Assembly (NCBI GenBank): GCA_029817715.1
Contig: JARUPY010000398.1
Span: 2,356,001 to 2,420,000, forward strand
Reading direction: 5' to 3'
DNA length: 64,000 nucleotides
Source: Melastoma dodecandrum
Taxonomy: Eukaryota; Streptophyta; Magnoliopsida; Myrtales; Melastomataceae
The translations under genes and the position numbers were made by a program. Each line of letters begins with the position of its first letter. Within the stretch, counting starts at the first letter, position 1. A model generated the notes under the pieces. It saw nothing but the letters and a program-made list of their open reading frames with translations, was not told the origin of the DNA and did no database searches. Positions 47,210-56,341 of this stretch are shown in pieces.

Positions 47210-48112
47210 ATGAGCGTGTCACGCAACGCCCCGACGCGCATCGCGCTTCGCGAGATCACCTTGGGGGATCGCGACGAGGTGATCGAGGTGCTGCGGCGCG
47301 GCTATGGCGAGACGCGCCCGCTCGGCTTCTGGGCGACAGCTTTCGATCGCCTGGCGTGGCGCCCCGCGCCGGACGAATACCCGAGGTTCGGATTTGCGCT
47401 CGAGAGCGACGGCCGGATCGTCGGCGTCCTGCTCCTCATCTTCGCGCGCATCACGGATGCAGGCGGCACGCATGTCCGCTGCAACGGCTCCAGTCTCTAT
47501 GTCGAGCCGGACTACCGCCTCTATACGCCGCTGCTGACCTCGGCGACGAACAAGTTCAAGGAGGTCACGGTGCTCAACGTGAGCGCGGCACCGCACACGC
47601 ATGCCATGGTGTCCGCGCAAGGCTTCCGCCCCTATTCCCGCGGCGTCTTCCACGCCGTTCCCCTGGCGAGCCGCCCGCTGACACGGACGAGCATGGCGAT
47701 CCTCGACGCCCGCGAGACGCCGGACGCAGCCTTCGCGCCGTGGGAGCACGAACTGCTGCTCGAACATCGCGCCTATGGATGCGACGCGCTGTGGTGCATC
47801 GATGGAAACGAGGCGGTCCCGTTCGTCTTCAGGCGGAGCCACGTCCGTGGATCCGTGCGGTCCGCACGCCTCATCCACGCGCGCAGCCTCGACGCACTGA
47901 TGCGTTGCATGCCGGCACTCGGCAGGTTCTACGCCAAACGGCTTTGCTTTGTCCTCACCATCGATGCCAGCGATCGGCTCCCTCTGCAGGGGCGTTTCCG
48001 ACCCGAGCGGGACATCCGTTTCTTCCGAGGTCCGAACCCACCCTCACCCGGCGATCTCGCGTTTACCGAACTCGCGGTCCTCGACCACGATCGCGGCTGG
48101 TCGGCGCGCTAG
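47210..48112 (+). CDS. Acyltransferase-like protein (GNAT-type)
   Basis: A 300-residue protein with an N-terminal GNAT-like part (RIALREITLGDRDEVIEVL, then SDGRIVGVLLLIFARI and NVSAAPHTHAMVSAQGF). The C-terminal half is unassigned. No membrane segment. It starts at ATG 47210 with a poor ribosome site; longer in-frame starts upstream read through sequence without protein character. It converges on the membrane-protein gene with a 4-base overlap. It resembles acyltransferases seen near surface-glycan genes, and that function is inferred. Confidence 0.65.
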   Translation: MSVSRNAPTRIALREITLGDRDEVIEVLRRGYGETRPLGFWATAFDRLAWRPAPDEYPRFGFALESDGRIVGVLLLIFARITDAGGTHVRCNGSSLYVEPDYRLYTPLLTSATNKFKEVTVLNVSAAPHTHAMVSAQGFRPYSRGVFHAVPLASRPLTRTSMAILDARETPDAAFAPWEHELLLEHRAYGCDALWCIDGNEAVPFVFRRSHVRGSVRSARLIHARSLDALMRCMPALGRFYAKRLCFVLTIDASDRLPLQGRFRPERDIRFFRGPNPPSPGDLAFTELAVLDHDRGWSAR

Positions 48113-49734
48113 CGCTGCGCGTGGGCGATGATCGCCCTGATCTTGTCGTCTGGGCTGAGGATCTGGAACGGAGTCAGATCCGGCCAGCAGGCATGCGCCT
48201 CTCCCGTCATCGGAGACGACGCACCGATCCAGCCGGGTACCGCCTCGACCCGTGCCAGATAATTCGTGACGTTGGCGCGTGGCGTGAGCGTCTTCCAGAC
48301 GGAGATGAAGCCGCAATCGCTGACGGCGAACGGCGGCGTGACGATCGCACGGACGATCTCCATGCCCGGGGTGACGCAGCCGATCGCGACGATCGCCAGC
48401 GCGGCGATGCCGACGCCGCGGCGGCGCGGCCAGGCGCCGTCCAGGCCCTGCGCGAACGCGACGGCGAGCATCACCAGCGCGGGGATCGAGGCGCGCATCA
48501 CGAGGTCGTTCCCCGCGCCGAAACGCACGATCGGCAGGACAGCCAAAAGGACGAGCGCGACGACGACGAGGCCTTTGATCCTAGGGTCGATCTCCCTCCA
48601 CATCACGCGCACGACGAACGCGTGCGGGATCTTCAGCGTGAGCGAGACGAGGAGGATCGCGGCGACGAAGAGCTGCGCCTCGACGAAGCCGTGCGGGACC
48701 TTGGCGGCGTCGGCCTGCATGTATAAGGCAACGGGAAGGAAGCCGAGAGCCGCGACGGCCGCGAGCCAGAAGCGCGGTGAGGCAAGCGTGGCACGCGGCG
48801 TGCGCAGAAAAAGGACCGCGGCGAAGGGCAGGGCGCCGATGACCGCGAAAGGCGACCAGAACAACGCGGCGCCGAGCGCGATGCCGACCTCCGCCAGGCC
48901 CAGCGCGCCCATAGCGCAGAGCAGCAAAGTCAGGGCCACCCAGTAGCACGGGAGCGCGTGGTTCGGCACCCAGAAGAGCTGCGTGACGGTGCTCGAATAT
49001 TGAAAGATGGTCCAATGCTCGATGTGCATCGGCGGGGTGAACACCGCGATCGGTGTGCCCAGGAGCCACGCGTGCAGGATCTCGCCGAGAAGATCGAGTC
49101 CGCTGAAGCTGAGAAAGATCGATACGGTGAGGAGCGCGCGGCGCCCGGCCACCAGCGCCAGAAGATAAAGGACGCAAGTGAGAAGAGCCGCGTTCTGCAA
49201 GAGCATCGCGGCGTGTCCGAGACTGAGACCGCCGAGCTTCGCGACCGCCGCGGGCAGCATGTACATGCCGAGCGGCGCGCGAAGGATGAAGCGCGCACCG
49301 TCGACGGCATAGGTGGGCGGAAACGGCGAGCGCGCGAGGTCGGCGAGCACGGAGTCCCGCCATAGCCAATCCCAGTTCGCGAAGAAAACGTGCGCTTCTC
49401 CGCCGAGCAGCAGGAGCGTCACGGCCACGAGCGCGCAAATGCCGAAGCGGCGTACGTCGACCGCCGCGTCGAGAACAGTCGCTGCGCCATCGCGCGAGCG
49501 GCTCGCCGCGACGCCGACGGCACCAAGAGCGCCGGCGAGGAGTCCCACTGCGGGCGCGCCGTGCAGCTGGACCGCGAACAGGACGTCGGACACGAGGAGA
49601 ACGAGCGTGCCCGCGACGAGCACGAGCCGGTTCGTCGCAGATCGCCGCGCCACACGGGCCCAGAAGAACGCGCGCGACGTCGCGGTCCGCGAGACGGCGA
49701 CCTCTTGGAGATCGGTCAACTCGCCCGCGCTCAT
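48109..49734 (-). CDS. Multi-spanning membrane protein of glycan operon
   Basis: 541 residues with about 10-12 membrane segments spread over residues 35-490. An acidic patch after the second or third segment (NWDWLWRDSV) and large non-membrane loops resemble GT-C-type membrane glycosyltransferases, but no definite DxD or ExD motif could be placed. It is last in a four-gene operon: its start overlaps the stop of the epimerase/GT2 gene by 4 bases. It may transfer sugars from a polyprenyl-phosphate carrier at the periplasmic face. Confidence 0.72.
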   Translation of the reverse strand: MSAGELTDLQEVAVSRTATSRAFFWARVARRSATNRLVLVAGTLVLLVSDVLFAVQLHGAPAVGLLAGALGAVGVAASRSRDGAATVLDAAVDVRRFGICALVAVTLLLLGGEAHVFFANWDWLWRDSVLADLARSPFPPTYAVDGARFILRAPLGMYMLPAAVAKLGGLSLGHAAMLLQNAALLTCVLYLLALVAGRRALLTVSIFLSFSGLDLLGEILHAWLLGTPIAVFTPPMHIEHWTIFQYSSTVTQLFWVPNHALPCYWVALTLLLCAMGALGLAEVGIALGAALFWSPFAVIGALPFAAVLFLRTPRATLASPRFWLAAVAALGFLPVALYMQADAAKVPHGFVEAQLFVAAILLVSLTLKIPHAFVVRVMWREIDPRIKGLVVVALVLLAVLPIVRFGAGNDLVMRASIPALVMLAVAFAQGLDGAWPRRRGVGIAALAIVAIGCVTPGMEIVRAIVTPPFAVSDCGFISVWKTLTPRANVTNYLARVEAVPGWIGASSPMTGEAHACWPDLTPFQILSPDDKIRAIIAHAQR

Positions 49735-51746
49735 CGGACGAGCGTCGCGTCGCCTGCGATCTCGGAGGCGCGCAGCACCTTGCCATCGCGGGTGATGTCG
49801 CGGCGGATGAAATGCGGCCGCGCCTTCACCTCCTCGAAGACCTTGGCGATGTACTCGCCGATGAGGCTGGCGGCGAGGAGGTTGATCGAGCCGAAGAAGA
49901 TGACGACGAGCACCAGGCTGGTGAACCCGTGCGGCGACGCCTGCGGATCGACGAGGCGCGCGACGAGATAGAACAACGCGAGCAGGACCGAGGACGAGAA
50001 CATCACGACGCCGGCTGCGCTCAGCATGTTCAGCGGCGTGTTGGAGAAGGACAGGATGCCTTTCTTGGCCCAGCCGAGATTCTTCAGGAAGTTGTTGGTC
50101 GAACGGCCGAACATGCGCTCCGGCCTGACGTAGTCGACGCCGACCTGCCGGAAGCCGACGAAGGCGCGCACGCCGCGGATGAAGAGGTCGCGCTCGGGAA
50201 AGCGCAGCAGGGCGCGCACGACGCGCTGGTCCATCAGCGAGAAATCGCCGGCGTCGCGCGGCACCGGGACGTAGGAGAACGCCTGGAACACCCGGTAGAA
50301 GAGCTTGTAGGCGACGCTCATCAGCACCGGCGCGTCGCGCTTGACGCGGCGCCCGTAGACGACGTCGTAGCCCTCGCGCCACCGGGCGACGAAATCCTCG
50401 ATCAGCTCGGGCGGATCCTGCAGGTCGCCGTCGAGCAGGACGCAGCCGTTCTTGGTCGCGGCTTCCATGCCCGAGCGGAACGCGGCCTGCGAGCCGAAAT
50501 TGCGCGAGTGGCAGATGCCGATCACGTGCCGGTCCTTCGCCGACAGCGCGCGGATCACCTCGGCGCTGTCGTCCGGCGAGCAATCGTTCACGAAGATGAT
50601 CTCGTGGCCGATGTTCAGCTTCTCGAAGACGGCCTTGAGCCGCGCATACATGATCGGGATCGCCTGCGCGTCCTTGTAGCAGGCGACGATCGCCGAGATG
50701 CTGTGCGTCTCGTCGACCCCGCGCGACTTCGAGGACCGGACATAACGCTCCAGGCTCTCGACGCCATCGAGCCAACGCGCCGTTCGCGCGAGCCCCTCTG
50801 CGAGCGGCGTGCGGGCGCTCCAGCCGAGGTCGACCTCGATCTTGCGTGGGTCGGCGAACCATTGCTGCACGTCCCAGGCGCGGGCGCTCATCGTGAAGGC
50901 CGGCTCCTGGTCGAGCGCGAAGAGCGCGCCGATGCGCTGCGCGAAGGCGCCGATCGTGGTCTTGGCGCCGCTGCCGATGTTGTAGGACTCGCCGTAATGT
51001 TCGGGGCGCATGTTGGCGGCGGCGAGGATGAAGGCCTCGCAGGCGTCGTCGACGTAGACGAAGTCGCGCGAGATCTGCGGATCGACATAGGCGGGATGCG
51101 CGCCGCGCCGCGCCTTGATCAGCGCCGTCGGCACGAGCCGCGCCGCATCCTCGTAGGGTCCGTAGACGGAGTAGAGCCGCAGATTGACGGCGGGAAAGCC
51201 GCGCTTGCGGCCGACGTAATGGATCAGGTTCGACGCCGCCGCCTTCGACACCGAGTAATGGCTGTTGGCGTGAAGCGCGCTGGCCTCCGCCGGCCCGGAG
51301 GCCTCGTCGCCGTATTCGGACGAGCTGCCGGCGTGCACGTATCGGTGCACGCCGCGCGCCGACAAGGCTTCGACGAGCCGCGCCGTCAGATCGACGTTGG
51401 TGCGATAGATGAGATCGACGTTCGTCTCGAACGAATAGGCGCCGTGCGCCAGGCAGTTGAACACCGTGCGCGGCTGCAGCGCGTTCAGCAGCCCATCGAC
51501 ATTCTGCGCGACGAGGAGGTCGCCGGCGACGACGCGATCGGCCGGCACGCCTTCGAGGCGCCAGGCATGGCGGCCGGACGTGGTGCCGAAGACGTCGCGG
51601 CGATGCGCGAGCAGCATGCGCATCAGGTTCGCGCCGACGAAGCCGCTGGCGCCCAGGACGAGGATCGGCCCGCGCAGATGCTCGATATTCTGCCGCAAGG
51701 ACGCCGCGGCGATCTCGGGCTCCGCATGGAAGGTTTCGTGCGTCAA
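49731..51746 (-). CDS. Fused NAD-dependent epimerase/dehydratase and GT2 glycosyltransferase
   Basis: One 671-residue chain with two enzymes. Residues about 25-330 form an extended SDR with GASGFVG (32-38, NAD binding) and Tyr164-Lys168 (SHYSVSK). Residues about 349-570 form a GT2 domain of the DPM1/GtrB type with AIVACYKDAQAIP, the metal-binding LDGDLQDPPE (438-447) and RNFGSQAAF, followed by two membrane segments (about 575-598 and 609-630). TTG 51746 overlaps the transketolase stop (TTGA). It probably makes a modified sugar and attaches it to polyprenyl phosphate. Both halves have intact motifs. Confidence 0.88.
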   Translation of the reverse strand: MTHETFHAEPEIAAASLRQNIEHLRGPILVLGASGFVGANLMRMLLAHRRDVFGTTSGRHAWRLEGVPADRVVAGDLLVAQNVDGLLNALQPRTVFNCLAHGAYSFETNVDLIYRTNVDLTARLVEALSARGVHRYVHAGSSSEYGDEASGPAEASALHANSHYSVSKAAASNLIHYVGRKRGFPAVNLRLYSVYGPYEDAARLVPTALIKARRGAHPAYVDPQISRDFVYVDDACEAFILAAANMRPEHYGESYNIGSGAKTTIGAFAQRIGALFALDQEPAFTMSARAWDVQQWFADPRKIEVDLGWSARTPLAEGLARTARWLDGVESLERYVRSSKSRGVDETHSISAIVACYKDAQAIPIMYARLKAVFEKLNIGHEIIFVNDCSPDDSAEVIRALSAKDRHVIGICHSRNFGSQAAFRSGMEAATKNGCVLLDGDLQDPPELIEDFVARWREGYDVVYGRRVKRDAPVLMSVAYKLFYRVFQAFSYVPVPRDAGDFSLMDQRVVRALLRFPERDLFIRGVRAFVGFRQVGVDYVRPERMFGRSTNNFLKNLGWAKKGILSFSNTPLNMLSAAGVVMFSSSVLLALFYLVARLVDPQASPHGFTSLVLVVIFFGSINLLAASLIGEYIAKVFEEVKARPHFIRRDITRDGKVLRASEIAGDATLVR

Positions 51747-52672
51747 TGCCGGGCGCCTCGTGCGCAATCGCTGTCCGCGGCGATCGCCGCGAGCACGCCG
51801 GCGGGATCGAGCCCGCACTCCTTGCGGTGGAAGGTCTGCGAGCCGTAGCGGCCGGAGGGGTATCCTTGCGCCGTGAAGTGGCGGAAGCGTTTCGGGGCCA
51901 AGCCATCGGCCAGGAGTTCGGCGGCGATCGCGTGGCCGGCGCTGCCCTGCGCGACATGCTCCTCGAGCACATAGAGGGCGCCGAGCGCAGCGATGCGCGC
52001 CGTCAATGCCGTGGGCATCGCCGGCAAGGGCAGCTCGCTCAGCACCCAGATCTCCGGCCGCGCGGCGGCATCGAACGTCGACGCCGCCTCGATCAATCCG
52101 CCCGCGATGGGACCGACCACGACGAGAACGCCGGCCTCGCCGTCGAGAAGGCGACGCCACGGCGCATAGGGCGGCAGGGCGAGATCCTCGGGCTTCTCGC
52201 AGCGGCCGAGACGCAGATATCCGGGGTGCGGGGTCTCCGCCATCCGCCGCGTGATCGGCTCCAAGTCCGCCGCGAACGCCGGCACGTAGACGCGCATGTT
52301 CTGCAGCGTCTGCAAGACCCCGTAGTCCTCGAGAGCGTGGTGCGACCCGCCCATCACGCCATAGCCGTAGCCGCCGCCGTTGCCGACGATCTTCACATCG
52401 AAGTCATGCAGGCAGACGTCGTTGCGGATCTGCTCGAACGGCCGCCCGTACGCGAAGGGGGCGATCGAATAGGCCCAGCACTGCTCGCCGAGAGAGGCGA
52501 CGCCGGCGGCGACCGAGATCATGTTCTGCTCGGCGATGCCGGCGTTGACGAAGCGTCGCCCCATGCGAGCCTGCAGCGGCTCCAGCGCCATGAAGCCGAG
52601 GTCGCCGGTGAAGAAGACCATGTCGCGCTCGCCGGCGCGGCTCATCAGGGACGAGCAGAACGCCTGTCTCAT
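51743..52672 (-). CDS. Transketolase, C-terminal (pyrimidine-binding) subunit
   Basis: The second half of a split transketolase, 309 residues. It includes FVNAGIAEQNMISVAAGVAS, where the Glu of AEQN activates thiamine diphosphate, then SIAPFAYGRPFEQIRND and GGYGYGVMGGSHHALED. The C-terminal domain (VLEEHVAQGSAGHAIAAELL) is present. It overlaps its partner by 4 bases on both sides of the operon. Such split transketolases often act in special-sugar synthesis rather than in the pentose phosphate pathway. Confidence 0.88.
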   Translation of the reverse strand: MRQAFCSSLMSRAGERDMVFFTGDLGFMALEPLQARMGRRFVNAGIAEQNMISVAAGVASLGEQCWAYSIAPFAYGRPFEQIRNDVCLHDFDVKIVGNGGGYGYGVMGGSHHALEDYGVLQTLQNMRVYVPAFAADLEPITRRMAETPHPGYLRLGRCEKPEDLALPPYAPWRRLLDGEAGVLVVVGPIAGGLIEAASTFDAAARPEIWVLSELPLPAMPTALTARIAALGALYVLEEHVAQGSAGHAIAAELLADGLAPKRFRHFTAQGYPSGRYGSQTFHRKECGLDPAGVLAAIAADSDCARGARH

Positions 52673-53541
52673 GCGGCGACCCGGCGCTTGGCGATGCGAC
52701 GCGGCGCGCGGCGGCCGAGGGCGGCGAGTTCCCGCAACTCGCGGGCCGCGAGTTCGAGCAACGCCTGCTCGTAGCGCGGCGCATCGAGCGGCAGGTAGTG
52801 CCATTCGAGCTTTCCTTCCATGAAGGAGACGCCGGACCCTTTGATGGTTCGCATCACGATCGCCGTCGGGCCACGGCCGGCGCGCGTCGCGTTCGGATCG
52901 GTCGCGGCCGAAAGGGCATCGTCGTCGTGCCCGTCGATCTCGACCGTGCGCAGGCCGAGCCCGCGACACAGCGCCCCGAGATCGTCGAGCGAGGCCACCT
53001 CGCGCGTCGTGCCGAAGCCCTGCAGCCCGTTGGCGTCGACCATGACGACGAGGTTCGAGAGCGCGTGATGGCGGGCGAACTGGATCGCCTCGATGGTCGA
53101 GCCCTCCTGGCATTCGCCGTCGGAGAGGAGGCAGAAGACGCGGCCCGGGTCGTCGCGCAGCCGCTTGCCGAACGCGACCCCCGCGGCGAGCCCGAGGCCG
53201 TGGCCGAGGCTGCCGGTCGCGAACGGGATGTCGCGAAGCCCGTGCGGGATCGGGTGGCCGGCGAGGCGCGTGCCGTCCTTGTGGAAGGTCGCGAGCTCGT
53301 CCTCGTGCAAACGCCCGGTCGCCCAGAGCGCGATGTAGAGCGCGCCGGCCGCGTGGCCCTTGGACAGGACGAAGACGTCGTCCTCATGCATGACCCAGCC
53401 GAAGAGATGAAGGATGGCATCCAGCGCCGACAGGTTGCCGCCTATATGCCCGACCTTCGCCTCGTAGTGCATTTGAAGCAGGCGGCGGCGCGCGAGGATG
53501 CTCGCAAGCGGGAAATGAGCCTTCGCCACGGTGTCGAGCAC
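52669..53541 (-). CDS. Transketolase, N-terminal (pyrophosphate-binding) subunit
   Basis: First gene of the operon, 290 residues. Expected patterns are YEAKVGHIGGNLSALDAIL, VLSKGHAAGALY, TGSLGHGLGLAAGVAFG and the metal/diphosphate loop SDGECQEGSTIEA with NLVVMVDANGLQG. The basic C-terminus (RRAPRRIAKRRVAA) is unusual. It needs the next gene's product to form the thiamine diphosphate site. Start ATG 53541. Confidence 0.88.
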   Translation of the reverse strand: MLDTVAKAHFPLASILARRRLLQMHYEAKVGHIGGNLSALDAILHLFGWVMHEDDVFVLSKGHAAGALYIALWATGRLHEDELATFHKDGTRLAGHPIPHGLRDIPFATGSLGHGLGLAAGVAFGKRLRDDPGRVFCLLSDGECQEGSTIEAIQFARHHALSNLVVMVDANGLQGFGTTREVASLDDLGALCRGLGLRTVEIDGHDDDALSAATDPNATRAGRGPTAIVMRTIKGSGVSFMEGKLEWHYLPLDAPRYEQALLELAARELRELAALGRRAPRRIAKRRVAA

Positions 53542-53686
53542 TGCCGGCTCCTACGACGTCGAGGCCGCACCCTCCCACCGCGCGCTTAAGGAGCCGTTAA
53601 TCCTGTCGACAGGTTCCGGCCATGCGCATCGGTGCCCTCCGGAGACGCCGGGCGTCGCGACGCGGTGCGTGGCGTCACACGCGCGT

Positions 53687-53890
53687 TCAGGCGTGCGCGT
53701 GCGCGTGCACGGTCTCGCCGAGGCCCAGGATCGCGAGCCCCGCGAGGACCAGACCGAACATGACGAGAAGCGCCGCGATGCCGGAATGCCGCTCGCGCGC
53801 CTCGACATCCCGGCTCACGGCGACGCCGAGCGCGACCGCGGCGAGGCCGACGAACGCCGCCACGATCTGCGGATGAACGGCATAGCGCAA
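53687..53890 (-). CDS. Small two-span membrane protein
   Basis: 67 residues: an N-terminal membrane segment (about 8-27), a short charged loop (SRDVEARERHSG), a second segment (about 38-58) and a His/Ala tail (ETVHAHAHA). The start is probably TTG at 53890, with GAGG upstream. No family is recognised. It lies upstream of the transketolase operon on the same strand, separated by about 145 bases. Confidence 0.5.
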   Translation of the reverse strand: MRYAVHPQIVAAFVGLAAVALGVAVSRDVEARERHSGIAALLVMFGLVLAGLAILGLGETVHAHAHA

Positions 53891-54199
53891 GATGAAGCCT
53901 CGCCATGGCGCTCATGTTCAACAGAATTTTCTGACGCCACACGTGTCTCATCAACATAGCAGAGGATCATCCGCGATTCTGGGACTTGGGAACCGCGCAA
54001 ATGATCTGCCGTACCGTCAGATCGTCGTTGCAGTTAACAAGCAGTCTAGAAGTTTTGCTTTGTTTTTCTCGCACGTTGCTCGGATGCCTTCCGCGCAACA
54101 CGCGACATTCCGGCCTTGTTGATCGGACGGTCGCAACGCTTGCTCGCTCGCGAACGTCTCTCTAGCCTCGAGCGAATCTCAACCGCCTCCCGAGGGCGT
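53891..54199. other. Intergenic region, AT-richer, no gene seen
   Basis: 309 bases between the small membrane protein and the methyltransferase. The part around 53920-54080 is clearly lower in GC (for example gaagttttgctttgtttttc near 54047) and may hold promoters for both divergent genes. Short reading frames here have no good ribosome site. Confidence 0.4.
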
Positions 54200-54913
54200 A
54201 TGCGGCACCTGTCGGTCAAGGACGAACGCGGGTTCAACCAGGGTTTCGCGTCGGTCGGCTCGACGCCGACCCGCATGCTGCGGCGGAACGACTGGTTCGT
54301 CGCTGAGATCGAGGCGTTCGGCGCCCGCCGCGTTCTGGAACTCGGGTGCGGAACGGGAGAGACCGCGGCTCATCTCGCCACGTTCACGACCGCCGATGTG
54401 GTCGCCGTCGACCTGAGCCAGCGTTTCATCGACGGGGCCCGGGCGGCCTATCCGCGTGCGAACCTCCGCTTCGAGGTCTACGACCTTCTTGAGCCGCAGG
54501 CGCCGCCGTTCGGTCCGTTCGATCTCGTCTGCGGCAACGGCATCCTGCACCATCTGGTGCAGCGCCTTCCCGACGTCCTCGCCTCGCTGCGCGCCCTCAC
54601 GCGCCCCGGCGGCAGGCTCGCCTTCATCGAGCCGAACCTCCTCAACCCCTATTGCGCCTTCATCTTCGGGACCGGCGTCGGGCGCAAATTCGCCAATCTG
54701 GAGCCTGACGAGATGGCCTTCACGCCCGGCGAGCTGCGCGACGCGTTGCGCGCGGCGGGCTGGAGGGACGTCGCCGTCACGACGCGCGACTTCCTGCTGC
54801 CCGGCCTTCCCGAATGGATGATCGGGCCGATCTTGCGAATCGAGCGGCCCCTCGAAGCGACGTCTGCGACCCGCTGGCTCGCACAATCGCACTTCGCGAC
54901 CGCGACCGCCTGA
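54200..54913 (+). CDS. Class I SAM-dependent methyltransferase
   Basis: 237 residues. Motif I is VLELGCGTGETAAHLA, followed by VAVDLSQRFIDGAR, FDLVCGNGILHHL and the post-motif PGGRLAFIEPNLLNPY. The acceptor is unknown; the pattern resembles small-molecule or sugar methyltransferases. Start ATG 54200 follows GAGGG. An earlier in-frame ATG at 54116 would add 28 residues that look random. Confidence 0.85.
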   Translation: MRHLSVKDERGFNQGFASVGSTPTRMLRRNDWFVAEIEAFGARRVLELGCGTGETAAHLATFTTADVVAVDLSQRFIDGARAAYPRANLRFEVYDLLEPQAPPFGPFDLVCGNGILHHLVQRLPDVLASLRALTRPGGRLAFIEPNLLNPYCAFIFGTGVGRKFANLEPDEMAFTPGELRDALRAAGWRDVAVTTRDFLLPGLPEWMIGPILRIERPLEATSATRWLAQSHFATATA

Positions 54914-54988
54914 GCCGCGTGGGCCGAAGAAGAAACCTACCGATCCCGCAGCCTCGATGCACAGTCACTCCCAAATCGGCGGGGATCT

Positions 54989-55366
54989 ATGGAATTGCTC
55001 GAGGATCCCGCGCGCCTAGAATGGTCGACGGCAAGACGTCGTGAGGCAGATCGCATGACATTGAGGCGCACCGGCATGAATTCTACGGAGATCGACTATT
55101 CGTCCGAGCTCGTCGAACGTGCGCGAGCCAGATGGACCTACCAAGCGGCCTTCGTCGAGGCGATGGGCCCGGAGGTGGACGCGGACCTCGCCCGCAAGGA
55201 ACGCGAACTCCTGACCAACCTCGAAGAGAAGCTGCATTCGCTCATGGCGATCCACGACGGCCTGCTGTCCCTCCGCGCCTCGCCGCGGTCGGGCCGCGCG
55301 GCGGCGAATGGAAGGTCGGCGGCGGCGGAGCGGATTGCCTTGACACTCCACGGACCCGCACCCTAA
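54989..55366 (+). CDS. Hypothetical small protein
   Basis: A 125-residue reading frame from ATG 54989; an alternative start at 55076 (MNSTEIDYSSELVERAR) with GAGGCG upstream gives a more protein-like 96-residue product. The middle is helical and charged (KERELLTNLEEKLHSLMAIH). No family is recognised. Confidence 0.45.
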   Translation: MELLEDPARLEWSTARRREADRMTLRRTGMNSTEIDYSSELVERARARWTYQAAFVEAMGPEVDADLARKERELLTNLEEKLHSLMAIHDGLLSLRASPRSGRAAANGRSAAAERIALTLHGPAP

Positions 55367-55420
55367 ATCGCGCGACTCCACGACCGGTGCCGCCGTCACA
55401 CGCGCGCTCCGTCATGGCGT

Positions 55421-55497
55421 GGCGGAGTAGCTCAGCCGGCTAGAGCAGAGGAATCATAATCCTTGTGTCGGGGGTTCGAGTCCCTCCTCCGCTACCA
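55421..55497 (+). tRNA. tRNA with CAT anticodon (tRNA-Met elongator type)
   Basis: GGCGGAG pairs with CTCCGCT (one G-T pair at the end), the D arm is GCTCAGCCGGCTAGAGC, the anticodon stem is GAGGA/TCCTT with loop ATCATAA (anticodon CAT), the T arm is GGGGTTCGAGTCCCT, and CCA is encoded. It lacks the three G-C pairs of initiator tRNA. CAT could also be tRNA-Ile2 decoded by lysidine. Confidence 0.93.
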
Positions 55498-55742
55498 CCG
55501 TACCCCCCGTCGCTCGAGGGCAACGCGGCGCCGTCGATCAGCTAAGCGCGGTCAGGTGGCTTTGGACCATCATCTTCCTTTCGGGACCCCACGCGGAAAA
55601 CGCGACGGTCGAGGTTCGGGCAAGCGTGCCGATCTCGGCAGCGAGGGCGACAGCCGGATCTCCGCCGGCCGTCACGCTCGCGCAATCCACAGGTGACGTC
55701 GCGCCGCATTCCCTAGGCGGTGGCTCGCACGATCTAAGTCGC

Positions 55743-56111
55743 ATGAGCGCATCCGACCTGATCGTCTACCACGACGGCTCCTGTCCGCTCTGCCGGCTCG
55801 AGATCGAGCACTATCGCCATCAGCGCGGAGCCGACCGGATCGCGTTCGTCGATGTGTCCGAGACGGGCGTGGAGTTGGGCCCCGATCTCGAACGATCGCA
55901 CGCGATGGGACGCTTCCATGTGCGCCTTTCGAGCGGCGAGTTGCGATCGGGCGCGGCGGCATTCGTGGCGATCTGGCGCGTGTTGCCGCGATGGCGCCCG
56001 GCCGCACGCCTCGCCCGGCTGCCGGGCGCGACACCACTCCTTGAATTCGGCTATCGCGCCGTCACGCCGCTCCGGCCGACCCTCGCGCGCGTGGTCCGGC
56101 ACTTCGTCTAA
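55743..56111 (+). CDS. DCC-family (DUF393) protein
   Basis: A 122-residue thioredoxin-like protein. The family signature [13 protein letters not shown], with the Cys-x-x-Cys near residue 13, is at the N-terminus, followed by [11 protein letters not shown] and [21 protein letters not shown]. Members are small putative thiol-disulfide proteins of unknown substrate. Start ATG 55743 has no strong ribosome site; an earlier reading (55626) lacks support. Confidence 0.8.
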   Translation: MSASDLIVYHDGSCPLCRLEIEHYRHQRGADRIAFVDVSETGVELGPDLERSHAMGRFHVRLSSGELRSGAAAFVAIWRVLPRWRPAARLARLPGATPLLEFGYRAVTPLRPTLARVVRHFV

Positions 56112-56341
56112 AGAGCGGAGCGCGGCATAAGGGGCGATCTCTCGGACAAATTCTCCTCGCAAGCGCAGGCGTCACCCGCCGCCCCCCTCGCCGGACCGGC
56201 GATCCCCTTGGAACCTGCAAGGAGAAGTATCTTCCGCTCGCATTCGTGCGGCGGACCTGCATAAACACCGTGCGGTATGGGCTCATTCCAGCGGCCGGAT
56301 TGCCATTGGACGCACGCGGCCCCTTCGACCTAGAAGGTCGC

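Noticed and set aside
48109..51972. A 1,287-residue frame that seems to join the membrane protein with other coding sequence
   Set aside because: Only the last 541 residues are the membrane protein; the upstream part is out of frame with the epimerase/GT2 gene and Arg-rich, so the real start is ATG 49734.
53586..53957. Open frames around the small membrane protein
   Set aside because: Competing frames are Arg-rich and lack hydrophobic spans; only the 53687-53890 frame shows two plausible membrane segments.
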